A stretch of DNA of 64,000 bases from JAAYUK01 sp964392915 (GTDB lineage Bacteria > Nitrospirota > Thermodesulfovibrionia > Thermodesulfovibrionales > Dissulfurispiraceae): assembly GCA_964392915.1 (NCBI GenBank), contig CAYMRS010000003.1, positions 27,463 to 91,462 on the forward strand. The letters run 5' to 3'. The notes under the pieces are model-generated. The model ran no database searches. It was not told the DNA's origin and worked only from the letters and a program-made list of their open reading frames with translations. The translations under genes and the position numbers were made by a program. How positions within the stretch are numbered: position 1 is the stretch's first letter; each line of letters opens with the position of its first letter. This document shows, in pieces, positions 16,804 through 26,789 of this stretch.

Positions 16804-19800
16804 TTATGGTTTCGCCATTTCTTCCGGATTCCGGGCACCGAGTTCTGCTTCAATCCTGACGAGCACCGCTTCAATGGCCTGAACTTTTTGATCCGCGGCA
16901 GATGGCAGTTTGAACTCGAACCCCTCAGGAAGGAATCTGAGCTGAGGCGGGCTTTTCTGACCCTGCAGCGAAAACAGTGATTGCAGCAGACGTTCATAAA
17001 AATCATCTGAAGGGTCAGGGATATCGCCCGCGGGAGCGCCCAGGCAGCGGCACCAGTCGCCGGCTATGACAATGCGGGACAGACGGAGAGCCCGCGCAAG
17101 AACCTTAATGCGTGCCGCGGAAAAGAGGTTGGCAACTTCGGTCGGCAGCGGTCCGAAACGGTCGCGAACCTCGTCAATCAGCTGGGCAAGCGCCTCTCTC
17201 GTCCGCGACGCGGCAATGCGCCGGTACAGGCTGAGCCGCAAAAGAGTGTCTGAAACATAATCATCAGGCACAAACGCCGAGATGCGGAGCTGAATCTGCG
17301 GGTCAACGGCTTCCGCGACCGCTTCCCCCTTCAACTCCTGAACAGCGCGTTCGAGAAGCTCTGTGTAAAGATCAAAGCCTATACGCGCGATGTGCCCCGA
17401 CTGTTCAGCGCCAAGCAGGTTTCCCGCCCCGCGGATCTCGAGGTCGCGCATCGCAAGACGAAACCCGGCGCCAAGATAACTCATCTCCTGAATCGCCTGC
17501 AGCCGGCGGCGGGCGTCAGGATGAAGCGATTCATTGCCGGGTATGAGGAAATACGCGTATGCCTGCTGATCGCTCCTCCCCACCCGACCCCGCAACTGGT
17601 ACAGATCGGCGAGGCCGAATGTGTCGGCCCGATCAATCATGATAGTGTTCGCCGATGCAATGTCAATGCCGGCGCCGATGATCGCCGTGCATACGAGGAC
17701 ATTGATTTTCCTGTCGAGAAAGTCGAGCATGATGCGCTCAAGCTGCCGCTCATGCATCTGGCCGTGCGCTGCGCCGATATGCGCCTCGGGAACAAGCCTG
17801 CGGATGCGCTCCACGATGAGGTCCATATCGCGGATGCGGTTATGGAGAAAGAAGACCTGCCCGTCGCGCCGCAGTTCCCGGCGTATCGCATCCTGCAGGG
17901 TCAGGTCATTCCACGGAGTGACGATGCTGCGCACCGCGAGGCGGTCTTCCGGCGGCGTCTGGATTGTGCATAGCTCACGGACATTCGCGAGTGCCATGTG
18001 CAGCGTGCGCGGAATCGGCGTGGCGGTCATGCTCAGCACATCCACATTTTTTTTCAGTTCTTTCAGGCGCTCCTTCTGACCGACGCCGAAGCGGTGCTCT
18101 TCATCGACAATGAGCAGTCCGAGATCATGGAACCCGACCCGCTTCCCAAGCAGCATGTGCGTGCCGATTACAAGATCGATCTCCCCTCGCCGCAACCCCT
18201 CAAGGCAGCGATCTATATCAGCCTTTGGCCGGAAGCGAGAGAGATAATCAATTCTGACCGGGAACCCGGAGAAGCGCTGCCGGAAGGTCCGGAAATGCTG
18301 TTCGGCAAGAATCGTTGTCGGCACCATGATTGCGACCTGCTTGCCGTCGTATACAGCCCTGAACGCCGCCTTTATTGCCACTTCGGTTTTGCCGTAGCCC
18401 ACGTCTCCGCAGAGCAGCATGTCCATCGGCACATCTGAATACATATGTTTTTTGATGGTTTCGACGGCCTTCTGCTGGTCCTCGGTTTCTTCGTAAGGGA
18501 AGAAGTCATCAAAGTCCCGGTGCATGACCGTATCGGGGCTGAAGACGAATCCGCGCACTGTTTCTCGCTCGGCATAGAGCTTCAGCAGCCGTTCAGCCAG
18601 ATCCTGCAGGGACTGTTTCACCCGCTTTTTGGCGGCGGCAAACCGCTTGCCGCCCAGTTTGTCCAGCGGGGGGTGCTGATCTTCTCCCGCCCGGTACTTC
18701 TGTATGCGCTCAATGCCGGCAAACGGCAGATAGACGCGGTCGCCGCCCGCGTATTCGAGCACAAGGAAGTCTTCCTCATAATCCTCCGTCTTCTGGTGCT
18801 GCATGCCGGCAAACCGACCGATGCCGTGATCCTTGTGCACGATAAGATCGCCGACCTGAAGATCATCAATAGTCAGAAGGAGCCGCGAAATGCGGGAACG
18901 CTTGAGCGCGCGGTATGCCGGACGCTCACCGAAGAACTCCCGTCCGGTAATGATGATAAGGTCATCCAGGTGCAGCCCTCCGGACAGCCCGCCGGTCGTA
19001 ATGCAGGCGAGTCCCTCGTATGCGGCGGCCTGCGGCATTTCGAGCATGGGAGCAATAAAGCCGGCTTCGGCAAAAAGGTCATGGAGCCGATCGGCCTGCC
19101 CGTGCGAAGGCAGAACGGCGAGAATGCGCTTCCGCAGGACTTTCAGAGCGGGCACACTATCTTCGGTGCTCTTTCTCTCTTCGGGCAGAATGCCCAGCCC
19201 CTGAAGCGGCAGGGCGCCCGAGGGAAGCGAGCCGTTCTCGATGGCAAGCGGCGTCACGCGGACAGCATGCTCATGCCCGGCATACTCATCGGCGGAAGCA
19301 GCGACGAAGAAGCTGAACAAGCCATGCTCCATGGCAAGATCAAGAATGCTGCGCGTCCCGCCTGCTTCAGCAGCAGGGTAGATGATCAATTCCGGAATTT
19401 CGCTGATGGAACGCTGTGTTTCGACCTCAAAGCACCGCATCAGCTCGATGGTGTCGCCGAAAAATTCGATGCGGACAGGATCCGCCGCGGTGACGGCGAA
19501 GATATCAACAACCCACGCCCGCTCCGCGAACTCTCCAGGTTCGACGACAATCTCGACCTTCCGGTAGCCCAGACGGATGAGGCTGGCAATCAGCGCGCCA
19601 CGTTCAAAAACCTGATGCTGCGCAACCGTGAAGGGTTGCGGCATCTCCGGGCTGCAACTGACCTTGCCCGACTCGGCAGAAGCAATAACGGTGAGGCAAT
19701 CACCCTGCGCCAGCCTCTGTACGATTTTTGCTCTCTGCCCGATGCTCTCCGGCGAACCGGCGGGCAGAAGCAGAGCGGCTTCGTGCGCGGCCTTCCGCCC

Positions 19801-20019
19801 ATCAGACAGCAACGAGTTGAAAAAGCGCAGATCAGTGAAGAGTCGCTGGGCGCGTTCAGGCGTTTCCTCAACAACAATGGCGGGATCCTTGCAACAGGCA
19901 ATCAGCAGCGCAAGATGTGCGGAGGAACAGCCGCTCAGCGCCGGGACAGCATGTTTGAAAAGCGCCGTAAGCAGACGATCCGCGTGCGCGGTGATGTGCG
20001 ATTTCCAGGAAAGCTCCAT
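16804..20019 (-). CDS. mfd: transcription-repair coupling factor
   Basis: A 1071-residue Mfd: UvrB-homology N-terminal modules, the RNA polymerase-interacting domain around DLIVHKDHGIGRFAGMQ, SF2 translocase motifs GDVGYGKTEVAIKAAF (Walker A), DEEHRFGVGQKE (motif II) and SMTATPIPRTLHMAL (motif III), and a C-terminal TRCF domain. It removes stalled RNA polymerase and recruits UvrA. I choose ATG 20019 (MELSWKSH), since TATAAT ends six bases before it; the ATG at 20043 lies upstream of that element. Confidence 0.96.
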   Translation of the reverse strand: MELSWKSHITAHADRLLTALFKHAVPALSGCSSAHLALLIACCKDPAIVVEETPERAQRLFTDLRFFNSLLSDGRKAAHEAALLLPAGSPESIGQRAKIVQRLAQGDCLTVIASAESGKVSCSPEMPQPFTVAQHQVFERGALIASLIRLGYRKVEIVVEPGEFAERAWVVDIFAVTAADPVRIEFFGDTIELMRCFEVETQRSISEIPELIIYPAAEAGGTRSILDLAMEHGLFSFFVAASADEYAGHEHAVRVTPLAIENGSLPSGALPLQGLGILPEERKSTEDSVPALKVLRKRILAVLPSHGQADRLHDLFAEAGFIAPMLEMPQAAAYEGLACITTGGLSGGLHLDDLIIITGREFFGERPAYRALKRSRISRLLLTIDDLQVGDLIVHKDHGIGRFAGMQHQKTEDYEEDFLVLEYAGGDRVYLPFAGIERIQKYRAGEDQHPPLDKLGGKRFAAAKKRVKQSLQDLAERLLKLYAERETVRGFVFSPDTVMHRDFDDFFPYEETEDQQKAVETIKKHMYSDVPMDMLLCGDVGYGKTEVAIKAAFRAVYDGKQVAIMVPTTILAEQHFRTFRQRFSGFPVRIDYLSRFRPKADIDRCLEGLRRGEIDLVIGTHMLLGKRVGFHDLGLLIVDEEHRFGVGQKERLKELKKNVDVLSMTATPIPRTLHMALANVRELCTIQTPPEDRLAVRSIVTPWNDLTLQDAIRRELRRDGQVFFLHNRIRDMDLIVERIRRLVPEAHIGAAHGQMHERQLERIMLDFLDRKINVLVCTAIIGAGIDIASANTIMIDRADTFGLADLYQLRGRVGRSDQQAYAYFLIPGNESLHPDARRRLQAIQEMSYLGAGFRLAMRDLEIRGAGNLLGAEQSGHIARIGFDLYTELLERAVQELKGEAVAEAVDPQIQLRISAFVPDDYVSDTLLRLSLYRRIAASRTREALAQLIDEVRDRFGPLPTEVANLFSAARIKVLARALRLSRIVIAGDWCRCLGAPAGDIPDPSDDFYERLLQSLFSLQGQKSPPQLRFLPEGFEFKLPSAADQKVQAIEAVLVRIEAELGARNPEEMAKP

Positions 20020-20025
20020 CGTTTC

Positions 20026-20031
20026 ATTATA
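20026..20031 (-). promoter_or_regulatory. -10 element, probable leaderless promoter of mfd
   Basis: TATAAT on the minus strand is followed by GAAACG and the ATG. No Shine-Dalgarno fits between them. Confidence 0.5.
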
Positions 20032-20040
20032 CCGGAGACA

Positions 20041-20196
20041 CAAAAAAGCCCGGAAGGCAGGAAGGGCGGAAGTGAAAAATTGCTGCCCCGCCTGACAGTC
20101 CGGTCACCCCGATTTCCCGTCTTCTGCCTCTTGCCTTCCGCTCTTCCCTTCTTCCAGACTCTCCCTTTCCTTTCTAACTTCTTCCGCTTTCTGCGG
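20041..20196. repeat. pyrimidine-rich intergenic repeat, family B
   Basis: Dense runs such as CTTGCCTTCCGCTCTTCCC and the purine-rich opposite (CCCGGAAGGCAGGAAGGGCG) form an approximate inverted repeat. Similar strings occur near 14400-14450, 24720-24774, 27465-27510, 28445-28490, 40115-40165 and 40730-40785. Confidence 0.5.
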
Positions 20197-20202
20197 TACA
20201 AT
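20197..20202 (+). promoter_or_regulatory. -10 element, probable leaderless promoter of the thioredoxin reductase fusion
   Basis: TACAAT followed by ACACAC and the ATG at 20209; no Shine-Dalgarno. It is divergent from the mfd promoter. Confidence 0.45.
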
Positions 20203-20208
20203 ACACAC

Positions 20209-21846
20209 ATGGACAAAAAACTGATCACCGACGAGATACGGGAAACCTTGCGCGAGGCGCTCAAGGGCCTCAAGGAAGAGGTTGCGCTGGAAGTCTTCAC
20301 CCACAAAGAGGTGAATGCAGATTACAACGCCGCTACCGTAGAACTGGTGAATGCAATAGCTCTGCTCTCCCCGAAAATCAAGGCTTCGTTTTTTGAGCTT
20401 GAAAGCGGTCAGACAAACAAACGCAATGTACTGCGGAGTCCGACGGTTCTGCTCGCGCCGGATGCATACGCGATCAAGCTGACCGGCTCCCCGCTGGGAG
20501 AAGAAGGGCGCTCCTTTCTGATGTCGCTGCTGATGATTTCCGCCAATAGCGTTATCCTGACGCCCGAATCGGTGAAGCGCCTCGCAGGGTTGAAAGAACA
20601 GCGCTTCATCGAGATTTTTGTCAGTCCGACCTGCCCATACTGCCCTCAGCAGGTTCTATATGGCGTATCGGCGGCAATCGCCCGGCCGGATCTGGTTTCG
20701 ATCGAGGTTATAGAAATCTTTGAGCATCAGGACATTGCCAAGGCGCGGGGCGTACTCTCGGTGCCTCAGACATTTGTAAACGGATCGCTGACCGCCCGGG
20801 GCGCTGAACCCGAAGATCTCTTCATTGAATCGCTCTTCACCCTCAGGGAACCTGAGCTGATGCGTCCCGACGAAAAGGCTGGCGAGCAGGAAGTTGACCT
20901 GCTGATTGTCGGAGCCGGGCCTGCCGGACTCACTGCCGCAATCTATGCGGGCCGGTCGGGGCTGTCCACTGCGGTGATTGAACGCCGGTCAATCGGCGGT
21001 CAGATTATGATTACCCCGGTTGTTGAGAATTATCCCGGTTTTGCGAGTATTGCCGGACGCTCACTTGTTGAACTTATGGCGCAGCAGGCCCTCCAGTACA
21101 CAAAAATCAGGCTTTCGGAGGATATCGTCTCCGTTGCCCGGGAGGATGAACGGTATGTGGTAAAGACAAATCGTTCGCTTTTCCGGACCAAAGGCATCAT
21201 CATCGCTTCCGGAGCCGACAGCAAGCGCCTCGGGATTCCGGGAGAACAGGAGTTTTCGGGCAAGGGGGTTAGCTACTGCGCCGAATGCGACGGCTATTTC
21301 TACAAAGACGGAAAGCGGGTTGTCGTTGTGGGAGGCGGCAATACCGCCGTTACGGAAGCCCTTTATCTGCACGGGCTCGGCGCGAAAGTGACGCTGGTCC
21401 ACCGGCGGGGCACCTTGCGTGCGGAGCAGCGCCTGCAGGACAGCCTTCTCAAGACTGACGCCGAGATCCTCCTGAACGCGGAGGCGCGGGAAATTCTCGG
21501 AGAGATTTCCGTCTCGGGCATCCGCGTGCAGAACACGCAGTCCGGTGAAGTGACCGAAATCCCGGCCGAGGGCGTCTTCCTCGCCATCGGCTATGTGCCC
21601 AACAGCGAAGTGGCGCTCCTGTTGAATCTGCCGGTCAGCGAGGCGGGCTACATTGTCGCCGATGCCCATCAAAGGACCGCTCTGCCGCTTGTGTATGCTG
21701 CCGGGGATGTCACGGGCGGCGTCAAACAGATTGTCGTGGCTGTGGGGCAGGGTTCAGTCGCCGCGATATCCGCGTTTGAGGACATCGCGAGTCCGTACTG
21801 GATTGACAAGGCGGAGAAAGTGGCAAAGAATCATCCTGAAGGATAA
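20209..21846 (+). CDS. glutaredoxin-like domain fused to thioredoxin reductase
   Basis: A 545-residue flavoprotein. Residues 1-215 are a double thioredoxin fold of the protein-disulfide-oxidoreductase type with C142-P-Y-C145. Residues 228-545 are a thioredoxin reductase: FAD motif GAGPAG (235-240), redox pair C357-A-E-C360-D, NAD(P) motif GGGNTA (375-380) and a C-terminal AAGDVTGG. The layout matches AhpF, with the N-terminal module taking electrons from the reductase and passing them to a peroxiredoxin or a reductase such as ArsC. A continuous frame extends upstream through mfd antisense and is rejected as a shadow. Its stop abuts the convergent glnE stop. Confidence 0.9.
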   Translation: MDKKLITDEIRETLREALKGLKEEVALEVFTHKEVNADYNAATVELVNAIALLSPKIKASFFELESGQTNKRNVLRSPTVLLAPDAYAIKLTGSPLGEEGRSFLMSLLMISANSVILTPESVKRLAGLKEQRFIEIFVSPTCPYCPQQVLYGVSAAIARPDLVSIEVIEIFEHQDIAKARGVLSVPQTFVNGSLTARGAEPEDLFIESLFTLREPELMRPDEKAGEQEVDLLIVGAGPAGLTAAIYAGRSGLSTAVIERRSIGGQIMITPVVENYPGFASIAGRSLVELMAQQALQYTKIRLSEDIVSVAREDERYVVKTNRSLFRTKGIIIASGADSKRLGIPGEQEFSGKGVSYCAECDGYFYKDGKRVVVVGGGNTAVTEALYLHGLGAKVTLVHRRGTLRAEQRLQDSLLKTDAEILLNAEAREILGEISVSGIRVQNTQSGEVTEIPAEGVFLAIGYVPNSEVALLLNLPVSEAGYIVADAHQRTALPLVYAAGDVTGGVKQIVVAVGQGSVAAISAFEDIASPYWIDKAEKVAKNHPEG

Positions 21847-24687
21847 TCAGCCCAGTTGTTCGCCGTAGAAACAGATCCGCATCCGCTGTGCATGCAGTCT
21901 TTCGAGAAACTCATCAACGCCAATGCCGAGCAGGCGCGCTATGCTTGCGGGCGCATCGCTCTCCTCCCGCAGGGTCGTCTCGTTTCTGAGCCGCAGCATG
22001 GTGTCGGCAATCCTGAAAAAAAGATAGGCATTCTTCAGCAGGTCTGCTGCTTCCGGGGCGAGTATCCCGTGAAGGGAAAGCCTTCGTATGGCATCAATCG
22101 TATTGGGCACAAGTATGACCGGGCAGTCCGCGCAATGCTGCAGTTGCAGATACTGGACGATGAATTCGATTTCGTTGATGCCCCCGGCTCCCAGCCTGAT
22201 ATCGCAGACTCCCGACAATGGCGCGTCCTTCGCCCGCTCGCTCTCTATTCTCTGCCGCATGTGGCGTATGCTGCCAAGAGTTACCTCCTGCCCGCGCAGG
22301 GTCAGCACATCCGTCCGCATTGCGATAAAAGCCCTGCGCACTGAAATGCTTCCGTTGACCGGGCGGGCCTTCAGCAACGCCTGCAGCTCCCAAGGATGCG
22401 CATGTTTCTCGTAATACCGGCGCAGCCCCGCAAACGGGATGACCAGCGGCCCCTTGTTGCCGTCAGGCCTGAGCCGGGTGTCAATACTGTAGGCTACACC
22501 GTCTCGCGTGTATGACATGGCGGCCTTCATCAGGTTCTCGGCCTGCCGGATATGCAGCACTTCCAGCGCCCCGGCGGTCATGAAAACAAGATCGAGATCC
22601 GAATTGAAGCTGATTTCCCGGCCGCCGAGCTTCCCGTACCCGAGGATGATCAGTTCGTCCTCGCTCCGCGCGGAAAGGTTCTGTTCGGTCCGCAGCAGTT
22701 TTGTGATGACCGTTTCGGAGATGGTCGTGAGAGAATGCGTTAACTGGATGACATTGATCGCCCCGCTCAGGAAGCGCGTGCCGAGCCGGATTTCCTCAAG
22801 GCGCCGCAGCAGCCGTACAGCCTGCATCGGGTCTTTCCGTTCCGCGAGGATTGCCAGCTCATGGACAATCTCCGAGCGCGTCCGCCAGCGTATCTCGCCT
22901 TCGACAAGCGAGCCCATATACTCGGGATTGCTCATGACGAGCTTGGCCAGATAATCACTCTGCGCGAAGAGCGAGCTGATAAGTTTGATAAGATCGCGAT
23001 TCCGGACAATCGGCTCAAGATACGATTCACTGGTAGCCAGAAGGCTGGAGAAGTCAACGAGCTGAAGCAGCGCGCGATCGGGATTCGGCGTGTTCAGCGC
23101 TTCATCAAGAAAGCGGGGGATGATCTCTTCCATCAGCCTGCGGCCCCGAAGCGTCTGGAAAGAATAAGTGGTGTTGCGGATCTGCGTGAGATGATAGAGC
23201 GCCCGGTCGGGCGCGCGAACGCCATGCCGGGAAAGCTCGGCCGAAAGGCTGTCCTGATTCGGGGTGTCTATATCCCAGAATCGGCCGCCGAACAGGGAAT
23301 CCGAGAGTCCCGGCCCGGCGGAATCCTTCGGGCCCGCCTGCTGAAAAAGTGAATCATAAATGGCGCGCACCTTCAGGCGGCGCCTCTCAAGATCCTCAAG
23401 AAAGGCGCGCTTGTCGCTATATCCCATTTTCGCGCCGAGATCCGCCAGGTCACGATCCTGCACCGGCAGGGCGTGGGTCTGCAGATCATTCACCTGCTGA
23501 ATGCGATGCTCCAGTGTCCTGAGGAAAAGATAATTTTCGGACAGATGATAGCTGTCGTCATGGCCGATCAATCCTTTCTGGAGAATCCGGTGCAAGGCCT
23601 TCAGCGTGCCGCGTTCGCGAAGCATCGGCTCCCTGCCCCCATACATCAACTGGAATATCTGTATGAAAAACTCAATCTCGCGGATGCCGCCGAAGCCGCG
23701 CTTTATGTCCCGGCTGAAGGTGCCGGGCCTGAGCTGCTCCACCTGCGATTTCATGCGGCGGATTTCCTCAATAGCATCTATGTCCAGATACTTGCGATAG
23801 ATAAACGGGGCGATCATTTCAAGAAACTCTCTTCCGAGGTTCGTGTCTCCGGCAACCGGGCGTGCCCGCAAGAGGGCGGCCCGCTCCCAGAGCTGCCCCC
23901 ACGACTCGTAATACTCTTCATACCCGCTCAATGAAAGCGCCAGACTTCCCCGGGTGCCCTGCGGCCTCAGTCGCAGGTCAACCCGATAAGCGAAGCCGTC
24001 GGCAGTATTGGCGGAAAGGAATTTCGAGAGCCCTTCGACAAGTTTCACATAATATTCAAATGCTGATATGCGGTTGCGCGTCACGCCCGGCGAGGTTGCA
24101 ATGCCGGACGTCTCGCCGTCGGCGCGGTATACAAAGACCGGGTCAATATCCGAGCTGAAATTCAGTTCCTGCGCGCCGAGTTTCCCCATGCCGACAACAA
24201 GAAAGGCATTGTTTTCCGGCTCGCCGAAGCGCTCACGAAGCAGACGATCGCTGAAATCAAGGGAAGCTTGGATGATGACGTCAGCAAGGTCACTCATGTC
24301 GAGCATAATCTCCTGCGGCTCAAGGCGGTGCAGCAGATCGTTCAGCAGAATAACGAGCTGTTTGTCTTTGCGAAACCTCCTGACCGTCTGCATGCCCGCC
24401 TCGCGGGTTGAACAGGCGGCGAGCAGGGACTCAAGCTCAATGGCGCACGCAGCTTCATCCAGCGGCCTGCCCATGAAAGCCAGCGCGCCGGTTGCCTCAT
24501 TGAGCAGCGATTCGGGGTGGTTTATGACATATGTGGCCATGAACTGGCTGCACGAAAACAATGCCGCGATAGCGTCGAGATGCTCCAGAACGCGGGCGCG
24601 CAGACGCGGATGGCCGGTGATGAGCGACTCGATAGTGCTCAGCACGCGCTCCTGATCAGGAACAGGTTTGGAGAGCCGTATCGTCAT
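21847..24687 (-). CDS. glnE: bifunctional glutamine synthetase adenylyltransferase/adenylyl-removing enzyme
   Basis: A 946-residue GlnE with two nucleotidyltransferase halves. N-terminal deadenylylase half: GKLGAQELNFSSDID and RGFGGIREIEFFIQ. C-terminal adenylylase half: GYGKLGGREISFNSDLDLV and GAGGINEIEFIVQYLQ. The enzyme tunes glutamine synthetase to nitrogen supply under PII control. Length is normal. It fits with the NtrB/NtrC pair at 8.6-11.1 kb, although the genes are not adjacent. The stop touches the thioredoxin reductase stop with no bases between. Confidence 0.95.
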   Translation of the reverse strand: MTIRLSKPVPDQERVLSTIESLITGHPRLRARVLEHLDAIAALFSCSQFMATYVINHPESLLNEATGALAFMGRPLDEAACAIELESLLAACSTREAGMQTVRRFRKDKQLVILLNDLLHRLEPQEIMLDMSDLADVIIQASLDFSDRLLRERFGEPENNAFLVVGMGKLGAQELNFSSDIDPVFVYRADGETSGIATSPGVTRNRISAFEYYVKLVEGLSKFLSANTADGFAYRVDLRLRPQGTRGSLALSLSGYEEYYESWGQLWERAALLRARPVAGDTNLGREFLEMIAPFIYRKYLDIDAIEEIRRMKSQVEQLRPGTFSRDIKRGFGGIREIEFFIQIFQLMYGGREPMLRERGTLKALHRILQKGLIGHDDSYHLSENYLFLRTLEHRIQQVNDLQTHALPVQDRDLADLGAKMGYSDKRAFLEDLERRRLKVRAIYDSLFQQAGPKDSAGPGLSDSLFGGRFWDIDTPNQDSLSAELSRHGVRAPDRALYHLTQIRNTTYSFQTLRGRRLMEEIIPRFLDEALNTPNPDRALLQLVDFSSLLATSESYLEPIVRNRDLIKLISSLFAQSDYLAKLVMSNPEYMGSLVEGEIRWRTRSEIVHELAILAERKDPMQAVRLLRRLEEIRLGTRFLSGAINVIQLTHSLTTISETVITKLLRTEQNLSARSEDELIILGYGKLGGREISFNSDLDLVFMTAGALEVLHIRQAENLMKAAMSYTRDGVAYSIDTRLRPDGNKGPLVIPFAGLRRYYEKHAHPWELQALLKARPVNGSISVRRAFIAMRTDVLTLRGQEVTLGSIRHMRQRIESERAKDAPLSGVCDIRLGAGGINEIEFIVQYLQLQHCADCPVILVPNTIDAIRRLSLHGILAPEAADLLKNAYLFFRIADTMLRLRNETTLREESDAPASIARLLGIGVDEFLERLHAQRMRICFYGEQLG

Positions 24688-24710
24688 CGCTGCCCTGAAG
24701 GAAGGAGCCG

Positions 24711-24774
24711 AAACTCAGCATTCAGTCCGCCTGCCTTCCGCTCTTCTGCTCTTCCCGCCTTCCTGGCTTCCGAG
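24711..24774. repeat. intergenic repeat, family B with a family A edge
   Basis: AACTCAGCATTCAGTCCGCC followed by CTTCCGCTCTTCTGCTCTTC and CCCGCCTTCCTGGC. The mixture of the ATTCAG edge and the pyrimidine-rich core links the two repeat families. Confidence 0.45.
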
Positions 24775-25638
24775 CTATTTATCATGCCCCTGCCAGAGCC
24801 GCGGATCCAGGGCATCGCGCAGTCCTTCGCCCACGAGATTGTAGCTGAGTACGGTAATCAGAATCGCGATGCCGGGAAAGACCGAGAGCCACCAGGCGAC
24901 GGTGATGTTGTCCTTGCCAGCGGTGAGAATATTTCCCCAGCTCGGGTCGGGCGGCTGCACCCCGAGCCCCAGAAAAGAGAGTCCCGATTCGGTCAGAATG
25001 GCGCCGGCAATGCCGAATGTCGCCGAGACGAAAACCGGGGCAAGGGCATTCGGCAGGATGTGGCGGAAAATAATGCGCGCATCCGCTGCCCCCGCGGCGC
25101 GGGCGGCGGCAATGAAATCGCGCTCCTTGAGCGTGAGAAACTCCGCCCGCACCAGCCGGGCGACATTCATCCAGCCGGTCAGCCCGATGATAATCATGAT
25201 GGTCGAAATGCTCGGCTCCAGAATGGCAATAACCGCGAGAATGAGGAACAGGGTCGGGAAAGCGAGCATGATGTCGACAAACCGCATCAGAACAGAATCA
25301 ATCCGGCCGCCGTAGAATCCCGCGACAGAGCCGATCAGGATGCCGATTGATATGGCAATGCCGACCGCGACAAACCCGACTTTCAGCGAAACCCGGCTTC
25401 CCCAGATCATGCGCGCGAGCACATCTCGTCCGAGTTCGTCGGTGCCGAACAGGTTGGCTGATGACGGAGGAGACAGCACCTTATAGACATTAATCGCCGT
25501 CGGGTCGTAGGGAGAAACGATCGGCGCAAGCAGCGCGCCGAGGGCGAGAAACACAACAACCGCCATGCCGGAAACAGCAAGCCGGTTGCGCGAAAAGCGC
25601 CTCCAGACAAGTTCTGAGAGTGTGCCGGCAGGCATCAC
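24775..25638 (-). CDS. ABC transporter permease, DppC/OppC family
   Basis: A 287-residue inner-membrane permease with about six helices and the family's N-terminal domain (FGTDELGRDVLARMIWG). The EAA loop, around ALDPRLW-preceding AARAAGAADARIIFRHILPN, contacts the ATPase. It pairs with the DppB-type permease, whose stop overlaps its start by four bases. No binding protein or ATPases are visible here, so the substrate (peptide, nickel or similar) is open. Confidence 0.9.
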   Translation of the reverse strand: MMPAGTLSELVWRRFSRNRLAVSGMAVVVFLALGALLAPIVSPYDPTAINVYKVLSPPSSANLFGTDELGRDVLARMIWGSRVSLKVGFVAVGIAISIGILIGSVAGFYGGRIDSVLMRFVDIMLAFPTLFLILAVIAILEPSISTIMIIIGLTGWMNVARLVRAEFLTLKERDFIAAARAAGAADARIIFRHILPNALAPVFVSATFGIAGAILTESGLSFLGLGVQPPDPSWGNILTAGKDNITVAWWLSVFPGIAILITVLSYNLVGEGLRDALDPRLWQGHDK

Positions 25639-26615
25639 GCGTCGCCCCTTACCCGGATGCGCGGATCGACCAGCGCATAGGAAATATCCGCGAGCAGATT
25701 CCCGATGAGGGTCAGCACCGCGCCGATGACGAGAATTCCCATGATGGTCGGATAATCACGCGACATTGCCGATGAATAAAAAAGCTGCCCCATGCCGGGG
25801 ATTGCGAATATGGTTTCGAATATTACGGCGCCGCCGATCAATCCGGGAACGGAAAGGCCAAGAATAGTGACGACCGGCATCAGCGCGTTTCTGAGCGCGT
25901 GGCGTGTCATCACGGTTGACCACCGCAGTCCCTTTGCCTGCGCGGTCCTGATGTAGTCCTGCCTGATCACTTCCAGCATGCTTGAGCGGCTGTAACGGCT
26001 GAGCCCCGCGATGCCGCCGAAGGCGCTGAGCGCGACCGGCAGAATCAGATGCCGCAGATGGTCAACCGCGCGCTCGAACATTCCCATCTCGGCGGCGTCG
26101 ATGCTCCGGATACCCGATATCGGCAGCACGCCGAGCGTTACGCCGAACAGAATCATGCAGAGCAGCGCCAGCCAGAAGGTCGGGGTTGAGAATCCGATGA
26201 AGACAAAGACCGTTGTCGCCTTGTCGAAGACAGAATACTGGCGGGTCGCCGCAAGCACGCCTATCGGAACCGCGATGGCGAATATGAGCAGCAGCGACAG
26301 CAGGTTAATCTCGAGGGTCACCGGAATCCGCTCCGCTATTTTCCCGATAACCGGACGGCCGTCGACGAACGACGTGCCGAAATCGAGCGTCGCCAGCCGT
26401 TTCAGCCAGTCGAAGTACTGCTCATGGAGCGGCTTGTCGAGCCCGTAGAGTTTTTTGAGGTTCTCCCGCGCCTGCGCCGATGCCTTCATCGACATCTCGG
26501 TCTCAACCTCAACCGGTCCTCCCGGCGCCAGATGCACGACGGTAAAGGTTATGAGCGTAATGCCGATAACAAGTGGAATCATGAGCAGCAATCGTTTCAT
26601 GACATAGGAAAGCAT
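25635..26615 (-). CDS. ABC transporter permease, DppB/OppB family
   Basis: A 326-residue permease. The N-terminal segment MKRLLLMIPLVIGITLITF and HLAPGGP are typical, and the EAA loop reads AQAKGLRWSTVMTRHALRN. About six membrane helices. I take ATG 26615 because a promoter with TTGACA and a weak -10 ends six bases before it. First gene of the two-permease operon. Confidence 0.9.
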   Translation of the reverse strand: MLSYVMKRLLLMIPLVIGITLITFTVVHLAPGGPVEVETEMSMKASAQARENLKKLYGLDKPLHEQYFDWLKRLATLDFGTSFVDGRPVIGKIAERIPVTLEINLLSLLLIFAIAVPIGVLAATRQYSVFDKATTVFVFIGFSTPTFWLALLCMILFGVTLGVLPISGIRSIDAAEMGMFERAVDHLRHLILPVALSAFGGIAGLSRYSRSSMLEVIRQDYIRTAQAKGLRWSTVMTRHALRNALMPVVTILGLSVPGLIGGAVIFETIFAIPGMGQLFYSSAMSRDYPTIMGILVIGAVLTLIGNLLADISYALVDPRIRVRGDA

Positions 26616-26621
26616 ACAACT

Positions 26622-26650
26622 ACGTTAATGGATGGAAGCGCTGTTGTCAA
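26622..26650 (-). promoter_or_regulatory. sigma-70-type promoter, probably leaderless, for the permease operon
   Basis: TTGACA (26645-26650), a 17-base spacer and TAACGT (26622-26627) on the minus strand, then AGTTGT and the ATG. The -35 is perfect and the -10 weak (three of six). Confidence 0.5.
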
Positions 26651-26789
26651 CCGGGCAACCCCGCGGTATGGCTTCCTGCAAGGCTTTTCCCTTGCCTTGC
26701 CGTTTTTCTTTATGCTACTCTTAGGTTCATATATATATTTTACGAAACTGAACCGGTCCATGTGCAATAAAGACTAAGGAGGAGACGGA

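Noticed and set aside
18445..20208. Long forward frame through the mfd region joined to the thioredoxin reductase gene
   Set aside because: It lies entirely opposite mfd, has no Shine-Dalgarno at its start, and the recognisable protein begins only at 20209. It is a codon-bias shadow.
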